A stretch of DNA of 64,000 nucleotides from Brassica napus. Lineage: Eukaryota > Streptophyta > Magnoliopsida > Brassicales > Brassicaceae. The stretch is taken from positions 61,121,452-61,185,451 of the forward strand of contig NC_063447.1 in the NCBI RefSeq assembly GCF_020379485.1, read 5' to 3'. The notes below the pieces were generated by a model that saw only the letters and a list, made by a program, of their open reading frames with translations, made no database searches and had not been told where the DNA came from. The position numbers and the translations under genes are program-made. Shown here piece by piece: positions 11,367-21,337 of the stretch; position 1 is the stretch's first letter; every line of letters begins with the position of its first letter.

Positions 11367-12046
11367 GTATAATTGTTATCGACTGATTAGAAGCATATTC
11401 ATTTTACCCATATCATAAAATAAAAAACTATATATTGAATGACATCAGAATTCCCACTTATAGAGCCGGTTCTAAGATTTGTTAGAAGCAAAAAAAAATA
11501 TTGGCCCCTAATATAAGTGTTTATGATCAAACAACAAATATTCAACAATTCAAGTATTAAATAGTTTTCATAATTTTTAATTTCACCATAACATAAACAC
11601 AATATATAGAATAGCCTAAAAGAAAGAGAGTGGAACACTGCATAAAAAGTCAACATGGAAAATTGATTGTAACAGATTTTAGATTTAACTTGAATCATGA
11701 AATTTACTTTTTATCGAGTATAATAACAGTTTGTTTACAATGTTGAAAAATTAGTATAACACACAATGACACAAGTAAGCAACACTCAGGCTCAATAAAC
11801 CACACCGAATAACTTGTCTAAAAGGGCCAGAACTGATGGAGTCCATGTTTCTCGGCTCCAAATCCATTGGACTGCGTGTGATACATACCTTCCACTGCTT
11901 GTCTAGTTGTATTTTTGAAAAATGATATCAACGTCGCATATGAAAGTTGCCTTTTTTTTTTTTATTCCAGTGCCGCATTCGTGATATTGCCTTTTTTCTT
12001 AATGTAAAAATTGTTAATAACATATTCCAATACTTAGGAAATTTTT
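11367..12046. other. Intergenic
   Basis: AT-rich sequence. A hAT-like end (tagagccggttct) occurs at 11462 but no partner end or target duplication is visible. 11800-11910 is a diverged copy of the 7458-7640 block. Confidence 0.4.
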
Positions 12047-12535
12047 TGCAAGCTACGTCAAATATCATAGAATATGGTAAAAACATTTTAAGTATTGGAA
12101 AATGTGAATAACCATGCCGCATATACAAAGTAAAAAATTAATATGGTGAAAACTACATAATCAGAGGTTTAATTGATTTGAACTTTAATAACCATACGAT
12201 GGAAAACATTTTAAGTATTGGACCATGTGAATAACCATGGCGCATGTACAAAATAAAAATTAATATGGTGAAAACAACATAATCAGGTTTAATTGATTTG
12301 AACTTTAAAAACCATATGATGGAAAACATTTTAAGTACTGGCTGTATTGACCTATTTATTAATGTTAAAATCAATTAAACATGATTATATTGTTTCCACC
12401 GTATTAAATTTTACTCCGTACATATGACATAAATTAATATATATATATATATTGCGATGTTATTCACATATTCCAATACTTATGTTTTTCACCATATTCG
12501 ATGATACTTGGTATATTTGGCAATTGCATGCAAGT
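12047..12535. repeat. Inverted repeat containing 120 bp tandem units
   Basis: A unit with aaacattttaagtattgg and gtgaataaccatg recurs at about 12081, 12204 and 12324, a period of 120-123 bp. To the right (12370-12535) the same material appears in reverse orientation: tattcacatattccaatact, then caccatattcgatgatactt and tttggcaattgcatgcaag mirror the left end near 12047. The whole block can fold into a long imperfect hairpin. Open frames on the minus strand here only reflect the repeats. Confidence 0.7.
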
Positions 12536-12573
12536 TAATACAAGTTTTTTTTGCTAGGAGTTAATACTAGTTT
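12534..12573 (-). repeat. Poly(A)-type mini-insertion with 14 bp direct repeats
   Basis: GTTAATACAAGTTT (12534-12547) and GTTAATACTAGTTT (12560-12573) differ at one base. The 12 bp between them read TCCTAGC then A on the minus strand. Confidence 0.6.
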
Positions 12574-12693
12574 ATTAAGGAAGCGATGATCTAATAAAAT
12601 GTTTTATTTCATTGAACATAATACATAATTCTGATATTAGAAAAGCATAACTCAAGCGTTTAATGCCAGTTTACCCGAAATATTACCAGAAAT

Positions 12694-13376
12694 AGGCCTG
12701 GGTATTTCGGGTATCGGTTCGGTTCGGTTCGGGTATTTCGGGTTTCGGGTAGTTTGGATAGGGGCTAGAGGATCCATTTAGTACTTGACCTATTTTCGGT
12801 TCGGTTCGGTTCGGATAGTTTCGGGTTCGGTTCGGATAGTTTCAGGTTCGGTTCGGTTCAGATAGTAAATGTAGGAACCGGAAAATATCCGGAAAAAGTT
12901 CGGTTCTCATTTGGATGCGGTTCGGGTTCGGATAGTTCGGGTAGTTCGGATAATTTAGATAAAATATCGGTTATTTAGGGTAAAATATCAAATAATTAGG
13001 ATGATTTAGATAAAAAAATTGGATATTTCGGATTACTTTGGATATTTCGGATTAATTTGGATATTTCGGATAAAACTATCTGGATAGTTTCGGATACTTT
13101 CGGGTAGTTTGGATACTTTATAATAATTTAGTTATCCTCAACTATTTTCAGATAATTTTGAATTAAAAATATATATTTAGTGATATTATATATATATATA
13201 ATTAATATTTTTATATATTCGGGTACCCGTTCGGTTCTCGGTTCGGTTCGGTTATTTCGGATATAAAAATATAGGGACCGTTCGGGTATTTGAGGGTATT
13301 GGCCCGGTTCCAGTTTCGGGTATTTCGGTTCGGTTCCGGTTCGGTTCTTCGGTTCCGGTTATTTTGCCCAGGCCTA
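12694..13376. mobile_element. Mutator-like non-autonomous element
   Basis: This 683 bp block has inverted ends AGGCCTGGG...CCCAGGCCTA and a perfect 9 bp target duplication accagaaat (12685-12693 and 13377-13385), the size typical of Mutator-like transposons. The interior is built almost wholly of variants of GGTTCGG, GGATAGTTTC and GGATATTTC and has no gene. It sits 17 bp past the stop of the orphan defensin-like exon, splitting that gene's 3' flank. The open frame at 13211-13399 on the minus strand is a shadow of the repeats. Confidence 0.88.
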
Positions 13377-13402
13377 ACCAGAAATGTGACGGCTTTCAAT
13401 CA

Positions 13403-13545
13403 TTATGAGCAACAGCAACGCCCATTTACACAATTTCCATCATGATAACGCTTGTAGAGACAGTCATGGAGGCATTCGTAAGTTCCGTAACTTGGTGAAC
13501 AAGGTATAAAGCAAATGTGCACATTAGATGTCGTTGCCTCGACGC
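13403..13545 (-). pseudogene. Orphan last exon of a defensin-like (DEFL) gene
   Basis: The minus strand after an acceptor (gtttcag) encodes the mature half of a cysteine-rich peptide beginning GVEATTSNVH and ending in CCCS with a TAA at 13403-13405. Eight cysteines are spaced C-x3-C-x8-C-x3-C-x9-C-x4-CCC, very like the neighbour at 14898-15043. I find no signal-peptide exon between 13546 and 14890, so the exon may be stranded, or it may splice to the spare first exon at 15966-16056. Plant DEFL peptides are secreted and often expressed in reproductive tissue. Confidence 0.65.
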
Positions 13546-14490
13546 CTGAAACACATGTTCAACTTATTGTCGTACACATATGTTTGAATTATAAGAATAC
13601 AATAAACAAATTTCAGTTTAATATTCTCCTCAAAAATAAACATAAAAATAGAATTTATCTGGCATAAAAAAACTTAGATATATATATATATATATCTTAC
13701 TAAGGTCTGGACGATCTCTTGGTTTGGTACGAGAATGTAAATATTCCTATGAGGTGATAGGAAGTGATAGAAAGTTTTGAAGCTTTAGAAAGTGCTAAAG
13801 GAATAGGAGTAGAAGTAGTTTCCTTTTTCATTTCAAACAAAGCCACACTTGATGTACTAATGTTTTTTGATGAATAATAAATTTAACATTCAGTAAAAAA
13901 AAAAATCTCAATCTCAGAATCTGGATTATTAATCATGCGCTAAATCTATCTTCACTCTCCTTTCTCCATAGATGTTCTGTGTACTCGAAAAAAGAACACA
14001 AAAACTCAATATCGAACACAACCCTTGTCCATCAAAATCCACCGTCCCTCTTTTCACCCTCGAAACTTACACGCTGATCACGACGACCAGCTCGAGAACT
14101 CTCCTTCTTCTCTTGGAAAAAATACTATGGTTATTCACTTGGGTTTCACATGAGGATCACTTTGCTACATAGCTTTGGCTGTATCCGTGTATATGTTTCT
14201 TTTTATCTATAGCAGAACCTCAGATTTGTTTCTCAGTGGTGGAAGAAGACAAGTGATGGTTCTTTTGTTTCTTGGAGTTTAGTTTCATAAATCTGAAGGG
14301 TCATACATCAAATCTCTCGTTTCTTTCTCTGTCTCTAAGCCCAAAACCCATTTTCAGCTTCTTCTTCTTCTGGCGTTTTCTTGATTTCATGCATGTTTCT
14401 GACATTTTCTTGATTTTCATGTTTCAGTTAATCAGTTATCTTACTTTCTTTCTTTTGGTTACAGTAGATTCTTTGGAGATGGGATTTGCA
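13546..14490. other. Intergenic inside the DEFL cluster
   Basis: 13690-13870 has no recognisable feature. 13970-14523 has higher C content and several open frames on the plus strand but no motif that I recognise. It could be a decayed exon of an unknown gene. A (TA)n microsatellite lies at 13678-13695. Confidence 0.35.
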
Positions 14491-14660
14491 TCGCACAAGT
14501 TTGATACTAGTTTTAGTTTGTGAAAAACACAATCGTCAAGCAAAATAACTAAAGCCATGAAAACTATAGTAAAATGAAATTAGTATTATTTCATTGAACA
14601 AAATATGTAAATCTGATATTAGAAAAGGATAACTTAAGCTTTCAAATTGCCAGTTTACAA
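14490..14660 (-). repeat. Duplicate of DEFL 3' flank
   Basis: A second copy of the 3' flank block lies directly left of the one belonging to the intact DEFL gene (14745-14850). The two share the ATTTCATT-AAC core and the AAATTGCCAGTTTAC segment. No coding exon accompanies this copy. Confidence 0.6.
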
Positions 14661-14897
14661 GAAAGTCATGAAGCGTTTGCTTACGCCATAGGAAACAAGG
14701 CTCCTTTCGAATTCTTAAGCCTCGCGAGATCCACATTGCTGATGCTAAGCGATGATATAATAAAATAAGTTTTATTTCATTAAACGGTTTACATGAATCT
14801 GCTACTAAAAAAGCATAACCAAAGCATAAACGCTCGAATTTGCCAGTTTACTCATAACCAAGGATTGCCAACCATTTGGGATGACGACTTTTTATCA

Positions 14898-15852
14898 TTA
14901 TGTGCAGCAACAAAGTCCATTATATTCACAATTTCCATCATCAAAATTTTTGCTTAGGCAGTCATCGTAGCATGGATAAACACCGTAAGTTTTTGTACAA
15001 GGTTTATAGCAAATGTGAATCTGAGATGGCGTTGCCTCGACGCCTGCAACACATGTTCAACTTATGTTAAGGGAAATCAAATATGAAATAAATGTATTCA
15101 AAAAATAAATTTGTGGGAAATGGGAAACCAAATGTTTTTTTTTTTTTTGAGAAAGGGCTTTTGCCAAATGTTTAGTTGAGAACGGAATGTGATGTACGAA
15201 GAGCATACTCTTGTAATTTTAAAGGAAATAGACATAAACGTACATGCATCTAATTAATCGGTTTTACAATTTTTTTTGGGCAAATCTCCAAAATAGCACA
15301 TTTCTAAGTTTATATCACAAAAATAGCACTCAAAAACTAAAATGACCAAAATAGCACCTTTCTAAGTTTATCCTTTGAAAATTTTAATTTTTTTATTTTT
15401 CAAAATTTGAAATCTTATCCCCAAAACCTCATTTTCTCAACTCTAAACCCTAAACCCTAAACTCTAAACCCTAAACCCTAAACCCTAAATCCTAAACTCT
15501 AAACTCTAAATCCTAAACTCTAAACTCTAAACCCTAAACCCTAAATCCTAAACTCCACCCTTTAACTCTAAACCCTAAGTTTGTGACTTTTGATAAAACA
15601 TTAAGTGCTATTTTTGTGACTTTTGACTTTAAGTGCTAGTTTGGGAACATAAATTTGATTTAGTGCTATTTTTGTCTTTTTCTCATTTTTTTTTCTCTAA
15701 ATAATATATGTAAATAATCACTTATCTTTAGAATGACCAGATATATTATATAACTAAAACATACCCGGTGAAGCCAGTACGGTGGAATTGGACAATGGAT
15801 TTGCCCACATCACTACAAAAAATAATATCAGACAAGTTTTTGTGGTATTCAT
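14898..15852 (-). CDS. Defensin-like (DEFL) secreted cysteine-rich peptide
   Basis: Two exons on the minus strand: 15765-15852 (88 bp) and 14898-15043 (146 bp), joined in phase 1 across a GT-AG intron, giving 77 residues. Exon 1 is a signal peptide (MNTTKTCLILFFVV..., ending VLASPG). Exon 2 is the mature domain with eight cysteines spaced C-x3-C-x8-C-x3-C-x9-C-x5-CCC and the stop at 14898-14900. The single intron splitting signal peptide from mature domain is typical of the family. The position between the MPK20 and AHL16 remnants fits the Arabidopsis DEFL locus At2g42885. Target and function cannot be read from sequence. The first exon at 15966-16056 is an equally good partner, so exon choice is uncertain. 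Confidence 0.72.
15128..15173 (-). repeat. Poly(A)-type mini-insertion with 10 bp direct repeats
   Basis: CCAAATGTTT occurs at 15128-15137 and 15164-15173. The 26 bp between them read CAAAAGCCCTTTCTC then a long A run on the minus strand. It lies in the DEFL intron. Confidence 0.6.
15278..15684. repeat. Dispersed repeat with interstitial telomere-like array
   Basis: The block starts gggcaaatctcc and repeats AAAATAGCAC near its left end and GTGCTATTTTTGT near its right end, so it is roughly palindromic at its ends. Its core (15441-15578) is a degenerate array of CCCTAAA, the plant telomere unit, mixed with CTCTAAA and TCCTAAA variants. A related copy, inverted, lies in PAO2 intron 7 (about 47500-47810). 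The block lies in the DEFL intron. Confidence 0.7.
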
Positions 15853-15965
15853 GATTTATTTCTTAATGTTAATTATGTTGTAAAATTTTTAAAAACGAAA
15901 CATTCAGAAAGTTACTTTTAAAAATGATCAAAAGAGAGATGAACAATGAACAATTTACAACATAC

Positions 15966-16056
15966 CCCGTGATGCGAAAACGTTGGAGTTGGACAACGAC
16001 GACGTTGCTAATACTACTACAAGGAAAAACATCACAAAAGTTTGTCTGATCTTCAT
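15966..16056 (-). pseudogene. Spare first exon of a DEFL gene
   Basis: The minus strand encodes a second signal peptide (MKIRQTFVMFFLVVV..., ending NVFASRG) followed by the same CGGG|GTATGT donor and the same phase 1 as the exon at 15765-15852. It lies 113 bp upstream of that exon. It could be an alternative first exon of the same gene, or the stranded start of the second DEFL copy whose last exon is at 13403-13545. Confidence 0.6.
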
Positions 16057-16538
16057 TATTTTCTCTGTCAATTTTGTTGTGAAAAAAGAAGAAGTCGAAA
16101 TGCTTTATTTATACAAAAGTAGTGTCTTCAATTTCTACAGATTTTGTTTATTAAGAGATATGTTCATCATCGAAAAAGCTCAGAAAAAAATCTTAGAATT
16201 CTACACATGTCAAAAGAAAAAGTCAAGAATCCAAGAGAGATTTTCATTTTTAACAAAATAGAAAATATATTTCAACTATAATAATACAAATTAGCCATTT
16301 TTTTTTATCTTTGACTAAAATATTACAGTTACTACAATTTAATGTTAGAAAATTTTAGATCATGACTAGATATCTATACATTATTATTTGTCATAAAAAT
16401 ACTAGCATATACTATATTAGTTGTCGGGTCAATATTTTCTTAGTGCCAAACCATTGTTGGGTCAACATTTTAATGGTCTAAGAATTATTTTGGTAACAAT
16501 TAAATATCTTTTGTTTGTCTACACTATATATCATATTA

Positions 16539-17249
16539 CTAGGTGTTTTAGCACAATGTGCATCAGTAAAATTTAAAATTAAATTATATTTAAAAGTAAA
16601 ATTTTATTAATATTTTAGATTTTATTATTTTGTACCAACATTTTTTTTTAATTTAATTAAATATAAATAAAGATAAATAAATAATTTTGTTTTATTTTAA
16701 TTATATTTAAGAATAGATATGTATGTATTTAAAATTATAATCTTAGACAGATTTTTATCTATTAACTGTGTGTCTAAATATATTAAATCACCTTTTATAG
16801 TTAAGAAAAAATTTAATACTAAACAGTATTATCTTAAAATTTTAGATATCAAAAGAAAACAAATGGTCTGTTACAAAAAAAAAGGAAACAAATGGTATTA
16901 TGATTAAAATTTATAATTTTTAGAAACAATTGTATAAAATGTTGAAAATATTTTTTAGTAATAAATTTATGATTATAAAATATATATTTTGAAATTATAG
17001 AATCTTGTTATATTTCTATTATTATATTATTTAATATTAAGTTTGAATAGATCTACTTTAATAATGATGAATTGTTTATTATCATATTCTAAAAAGTTTA
17101 ATAAAAATATAAATCAACATTAAATGTTCTTGTCCATGCCACATTAAGCCATAAGCCATATCATTTTTTAGTGTGACATGTCACATTTTTTAGTGAAATT
17201 GATTGTAAAAATGACATGTGTAAAATTACTTTATAAATAATATATAGGA
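16539..17249 (-). mobile_element. Helitron-like non-autonomous element
   Basis: On the minus strand the right end reads TCCTATATATTATTTATAAAG and the left end reads GCACATTGTGC (stem 4, loop 3), then TAAAACAC and CTAG followed by T. A 3' hairpin close to CTAG with insertion next to T is the Helitron signature. The 5' flank is T rather than the expected A, so that end is less sure. The interior is AT-rich and non-coding. Confidence 0.55.
16855..16896 (+). repeat. Poly(A)-type mini-insertion
   Basis: AAACAAATGGT occurs at 16857-16867 and 16886-16896. The insertion reads CTGTTAC then A9 on the plus strand, with the A run next to the right-hand repeat. Confidence 0.6.
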
Positions 17250-17680
17250 AATGGTCTATTAAATTTAGTTACCTAATTATGATGATCAGCTCTCCCAATA
17301 ACAATACCAGCTATTTCAGTACATATGACTTCCACATTGGTTTTTTTTTTTTTTTTTTAACCAATGATTGACATGATTTTCGGCAGCACTAAAATGTCAG
17401 AACATGGTTCTTCCATATGATGAACCATGAAGTTCAGATGAGGGACGATATTCAGGTTTATGTATTTCAATCAATAAACCACTGTTGTTCGTCATCTTGA
17501 ATAACTTGATTCATGAATATTGATGTCAATGGCAATTATTTGGACAAGCTGTAAAACTAACATGGAGCTTTTGCATTTGTTCATGGAAGTAGACAATCAT
17601 AAACATAAGAAATCACCAGTTTGTAAGACTCTTCACAATTCACATGTAAAAATAATAGTAGTCATCTTGTTCTACTACTA

Positions 17681-18242
17681 TTAAGGTTTGGACATGGCAC
17701 GCTGTGCAGGACCCCACGAGTAAATATCAGAATCAGAGTGTCCATTAGTGAGCAAGTTTTGAGGCAATCTATGAATGTTCTAAAGGATGAGATCTTCCGT
17801 TATGATAGTACTGCTGGTTCTGCATAGAGGCAGCTTCATCATCATCCAGAGGAAGACTATAACCATGAGAACAACAGGACCAGATGCTATTAGCCCACCA
17901 ACCACTCCACCACCAACAACCTGTCCTTGGGGCCCGGCTAAGTAAATGGTCAAACCGGTTATACCAACCGGTGATGGTGGAGGCAAGATTGAACCAAGCA
18001 ATGAGAGGATTTCAAAATGTCCATGTAATGTAACAATAACTCCTGATGAAGCTGGCTGCCTTAATGTCACATTGGTCACACAACCATTGGCACTTAGTAT
18101 GCAGATTCCTCTCTGCTTCCTTCTAGCAAAGTCTGATAGAGTCTCACAGATGTCATTACCTGAGCTGATCTCAAGGGCATGAGCTCTAAGGGAGTTTGGA
18201 CTGTCTTGAGTCACAATGATCGATGGTTTTGGTTTGTTCTTG
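17681..18242 (-). pseudogene. AHL16: Decayed AHL16/TEK-like AT-hook protein gene
   Basis: The minus strand from 18242 encodes the end of an AT-hook linker (SKNKPKPSIIVTQDSPNSLR) and then a nearly complete PPC/DUF296 domain: ISSGNDICETLSDFARRKQRG, NGCVTNVTLRQPAS, LGSILPPPSP, GLTIYLAGPQGQVVGGGVVG, IASGPVVLM. A deletion then shifts the frame, so the DDDEAASMQ tail is read in another frame, and an in-frame stop follows. Traces of the C-terminus run to a TAA at 17681. The 5' part with the AT-hook is lost at an A/T homopolymer near 18245, with a stop just upstream. AHL proteins bind AT-rich DNA through the hook, so this relic should not work. It lies next to the CorA-like gene, as AHL16 (At2g42940) does in Arabidopsis. 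Confidence 0.85.
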
Positions 18243-18501
18243 GACTTAAAAAAAAATTATTTTTGTGACAAAGATTTAAAAAAAAGATAATCATAGAAAA
18301 TTTTTCTTTTCTTTATTAACGGTTATTTTTGTAAAAACAAACTAAATGAGGCTATCCTAAGAAAATTCTCTTTTAAAACTGTGTATTGTAATATTTTTGT
18401 ACTTTGTAATAAATTAATAAATAATGTCAAAATTACAAAATAGAAAAATTTAAGAGAATCTAATTTTGGGCCAAGTCTAATAAAGCCCAAATATGGTAAC
18501 A

Positions 18502-18520
18502 CACGTGTGATACACGTGTA
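18502..18520. promoter_or_regulatory. Pair of ACACGTGT (ACGT-core) elements
   Basis: Two identical palindromic ACACGTGT motifs, at 18502-18509 and 18513-18520, lie about 245 bp upstream of the CorA-like start codon. CACGTG cores bind bZIP and bHLH factors, and paired ACGT elements are known from ABA-responsive promoters. Their use here is inference. Confidence 0.5.
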
Positions 18521-18763
18521 TATTTGTTTGGTCTCTTCTCGCCTTCGTCTTCCCCACCTCGACTGCCACATAGCTATCTCTCTCCGTCTCTGATTCAACT
18601 TGAATCGGTGCTAAGTTCTCAGGCGAATTGAGCTGCTTTTGCTTCGAGTATACTTGTTAACTTCGCCTCCTCCTTCTCTCTATTGCTTTCAGTTCTCTAT
18701 TCTGAGATCTCTGCTGTTTATTTTTTTTTGTAAGTACAGAAAGTATGAAACTTGATTGAAGCT

Positions 18764-20822
18764 ATGAATGCGAATCACAACCTCTGGACGGATGGTCTTA
18801 TCTGCGCTTTCGAGTTTCATCAAGGTCGTCGCAAGACAGCCAAGTTCGACACGAGAAGCGCTCTTCACCGAGGAGATGCTCTTTATACTCTAACGTATCA
18901 AAAGTTACTAACTTTTATCAGTTTTTTTTTTTTTTTTGCTTAAACTCTTTAACTAACTGTGAACAGTGTTGTTGTTGTTGTTGTTATTGTGATAGCAAGA
19001 AACATGAATTTAAAGAAGAAGAAGAAGAGCACTCAAGGAGTCACTGGCGAGCAATTGGTTGGGATAGGCTCTCTGAGCTTGTTCAGACTGTGAAGGTTGA
19101 TGGTGATTGGTCAGTGCAGAACGTTGATGTAGATCATGCAACGGTTGCTGAGCTGGCTGCTCCTTACTGGGACCGACCACTCGCGGGTCCCACGTGGTGG
19201 TGCCACGTTGATGCTAGCCATCAAGGTGTTGCTTTGTGGCTGCGTAACGCGCAGTGGTTGCATCCGGCTGTTAGCGTGGCTCTAAGGGACGAGAGCAAGT
19301 TGATTAGTGAACGGATGAAACATATTTTTTATGAGGTAACATCAAGTTTGTGGATTGTGTTTCGGTTTTGTAGCTGTGGTAGATTAAAATTTGTTGTTAT
19401 GTGGTTGATAGGTTCCGGTTAGAGTTGCTGGTGGGCTGTTGTTTGAGCTGTTGGGGCAATCAGCTGGTGATCCTTTTATAGAAGAAGATGACATTCCCAT
19501 TGTCTTGAGGTCATGGCAGTCGCAGAATTTTGTAGTGACTGCGTTACATGTTAAGGGGTTTGCTTCGAACATTAGTGTGTTAGGCATTACAGAAGTGCAG
19601 GTTCGTTCGTCTCATCTGAATCAGTCGTCTTGGTCTTATCTTTGTTGGTCTTAAGCTCTGATGCATTGTACTGTCTTAACCAGGAAATGCTAATTGCTGG
19701 TGGAGCCTGCATTCCAAGAACCATACATGAACTTATAGCGCATCTTGCATGCCGCCTTGCTCGCTGGGATGATAGGTAACTGTCTTCCCTGGATCTAAAG
19801 TATTCTTCACCCCCTGTGATGGTTGATGAATGATAGCCATAATCTCTTTGATGTAGGCTATTTAGGAAGTATATATTTGGTGCAGCAGACGAAGTTGAGT
19901 TGATGTTTATGAACAAGTACTTCAACTTAACCTACTCTTTATCTTACACTATTGCTTTAACAACTCCTCAACCCTCTATTTCATGAAATCAGGAGAATGT
20001 ACGAGGATCTAAATCTGTTTACTATAATCTTGAATCAAGAAATCAGAAGGCTTTCCACCCAGGTAAATACTTTCTTCCTTGTTTGGTCACCATGGAGGAG
20101 ATTAGATCATCATTTGTCTTTGATATCTATGTATCAGGTCATACGAGTGAAATGGTCGCTTCATGCAAGAGAAGAGATTGTGTTCGAGCTGCTTCAGCAA
20201 CTAAAAGGCAACACAGCAAAAGACTTGCTTGAAGGAATAAGAAAGAGCACACGCAATATGATCAATGAACAAGAAGCAGTCCGTGGCCGCTTATTCACTA
20301 TCCAAGACGTCATGCAAAACACCGTTCGAGCTTGGTTACAGGTAGACAATACATTAACACAAGTACATTAACTCTCCAAGTCTTCTTGATTAGTTAACTT
20401 AATTAATCTGTTTACTTGATTAGGATCGAAGCCTGACGGTTACACACAACCTAGGAATCTTTGGAGGAGTTGGCCTTTTGCTGACAATAGTGACCGGTCT
20501 GTTTGGGATAAACGTAGATGGCATACCAGGAGCTGCAGATTCTCCACAAGCCTTTGCACTTTTCTCAGCCATTCTTTTCTTCTCAGGTTTTGTTTTAGTG
20601 GTCGGGGCTTTGCTCTACCTTGGACTCAAGGAGCCAGAGGCAGAAGAGAACGTGGAGATTAGAAAACAAGAGCTTGACGAAATGGTCAAGAAGTTTCAAA
20701 GAGAAGCTGAGTCTCATGCGCAGGTCTTCCAGAAAGTTCCTCAGAATATAGAACGCACTGGTACTAGTAGCAGTAGTAGAATGTTAGTACATGATCCAAA
20801 TGGTTACGTTCTCTTGGACTGA
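18764..20822 (+). CDS. CorA/ZntB-like metal ion transporter family protein
   Basis: Eight exons join in frame: 18764-18894, 18996-19335, 19412-19600, 19684-19775, 19857-19916, 19993-20062, 20138-20341, 20424-20822, giving 494 residues. All introns have GT-AG ends. The C-terminus has the CorA layout: a long helical region (ELLQQLKGNTAKDLLEGIRK), then a first membrane helix ending VTGLFGINVDGIPG, a short loop and a second helix (ALFSAILFFSGFVLVVGALLYL). The GxN motif is GIN, as in ZntB-like members, not the GMN of classical CorA/MRS2 magnesium channels. Substrate is therefore uncertain. The likely orthologue is At2g42950. The first ATG in this frame was chosen; a poly(T) tract and GTT repeat lie in intron 1. 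Confidence 0.88.
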
Positions 20823-21337
20823 AAATCAAATAAAAGTTTGGTTCTCTTGATGATATTTGAAATCGAATAAAGAATGTTAATACATTTGATTATCCAAAGA
20901 TTGCATCACTAAAGACTCGACAGGCTCTTTGCCATCTGTCTACAAGCAGGTTCCCATGACTCTCACCCGAGTCAAAGAGAAGATTTGTATTAAACTCATC
21001 ATCAATTAATACATTGCTTGCTTTTATATCTCTGATGGAAATTGAAATAATGTTTACTTTTACTAATTAAAAAAAAAAAAAGTCTCTGCATAAAGTTTGT
21101 GTTATTATTGACGTCTATTTACCAAACCATAGTTGAATTCTCAAACAGACCATAAAAACATATACACACAAAATAATGGTCTAGTCTATGAAACCCGGGT
21201 TCGATGGGCATTGGAGACATTTCCTTAATTTTTCCATTCCAAAATTAATATTTCAAAATTTTCTTGACCTCTCAAACAAAAAATGAAGTGGAACTTGGAA
21301 TCTCAGAAGAAGTCGAAAGCGTGAGAGCCTTTCTCAG
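20823..21337. other. Intergenic between two plus-strand genes
   Basis: This holds the 3' UTR of the CorA-like gene (AATAAA-like site near 20867) and the 5' region of the next gene. No other element is seen. Confidence 0.5.

Noticed and set aside
11453..11890. Possible second hAT MITE starting at tagagccggttct
   Set aside because: Only one end is visible; no partner terminus or 8 bp duplication found.
12153..12374. Minus-strand frame with repeated YMRHGYSH-type peptide
   Set aside because: The peptide repeats come from the 120 bp tandem repeat; no family resemblance.
13972..14523. Two plus-strand frames of 66 and 83 codons
   Set aside because: Low similarity to anything I know, and the frame at 14272 opens without an ATG. 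Possibly a decayed exon, but not supportable.
15983..16261. Plus-strand frame of 92 codons
   Set aside because: It is the antisense of the spare DEFL signal-peptide exon plus AT-rich filler.
17341..17358. T18 tract near the AHL16 remnant as a mini-insertion
   Set aside because: The flanks are an inverted (ATTGG...CCAAT), not a direct, repeat, so it does not fit the class.
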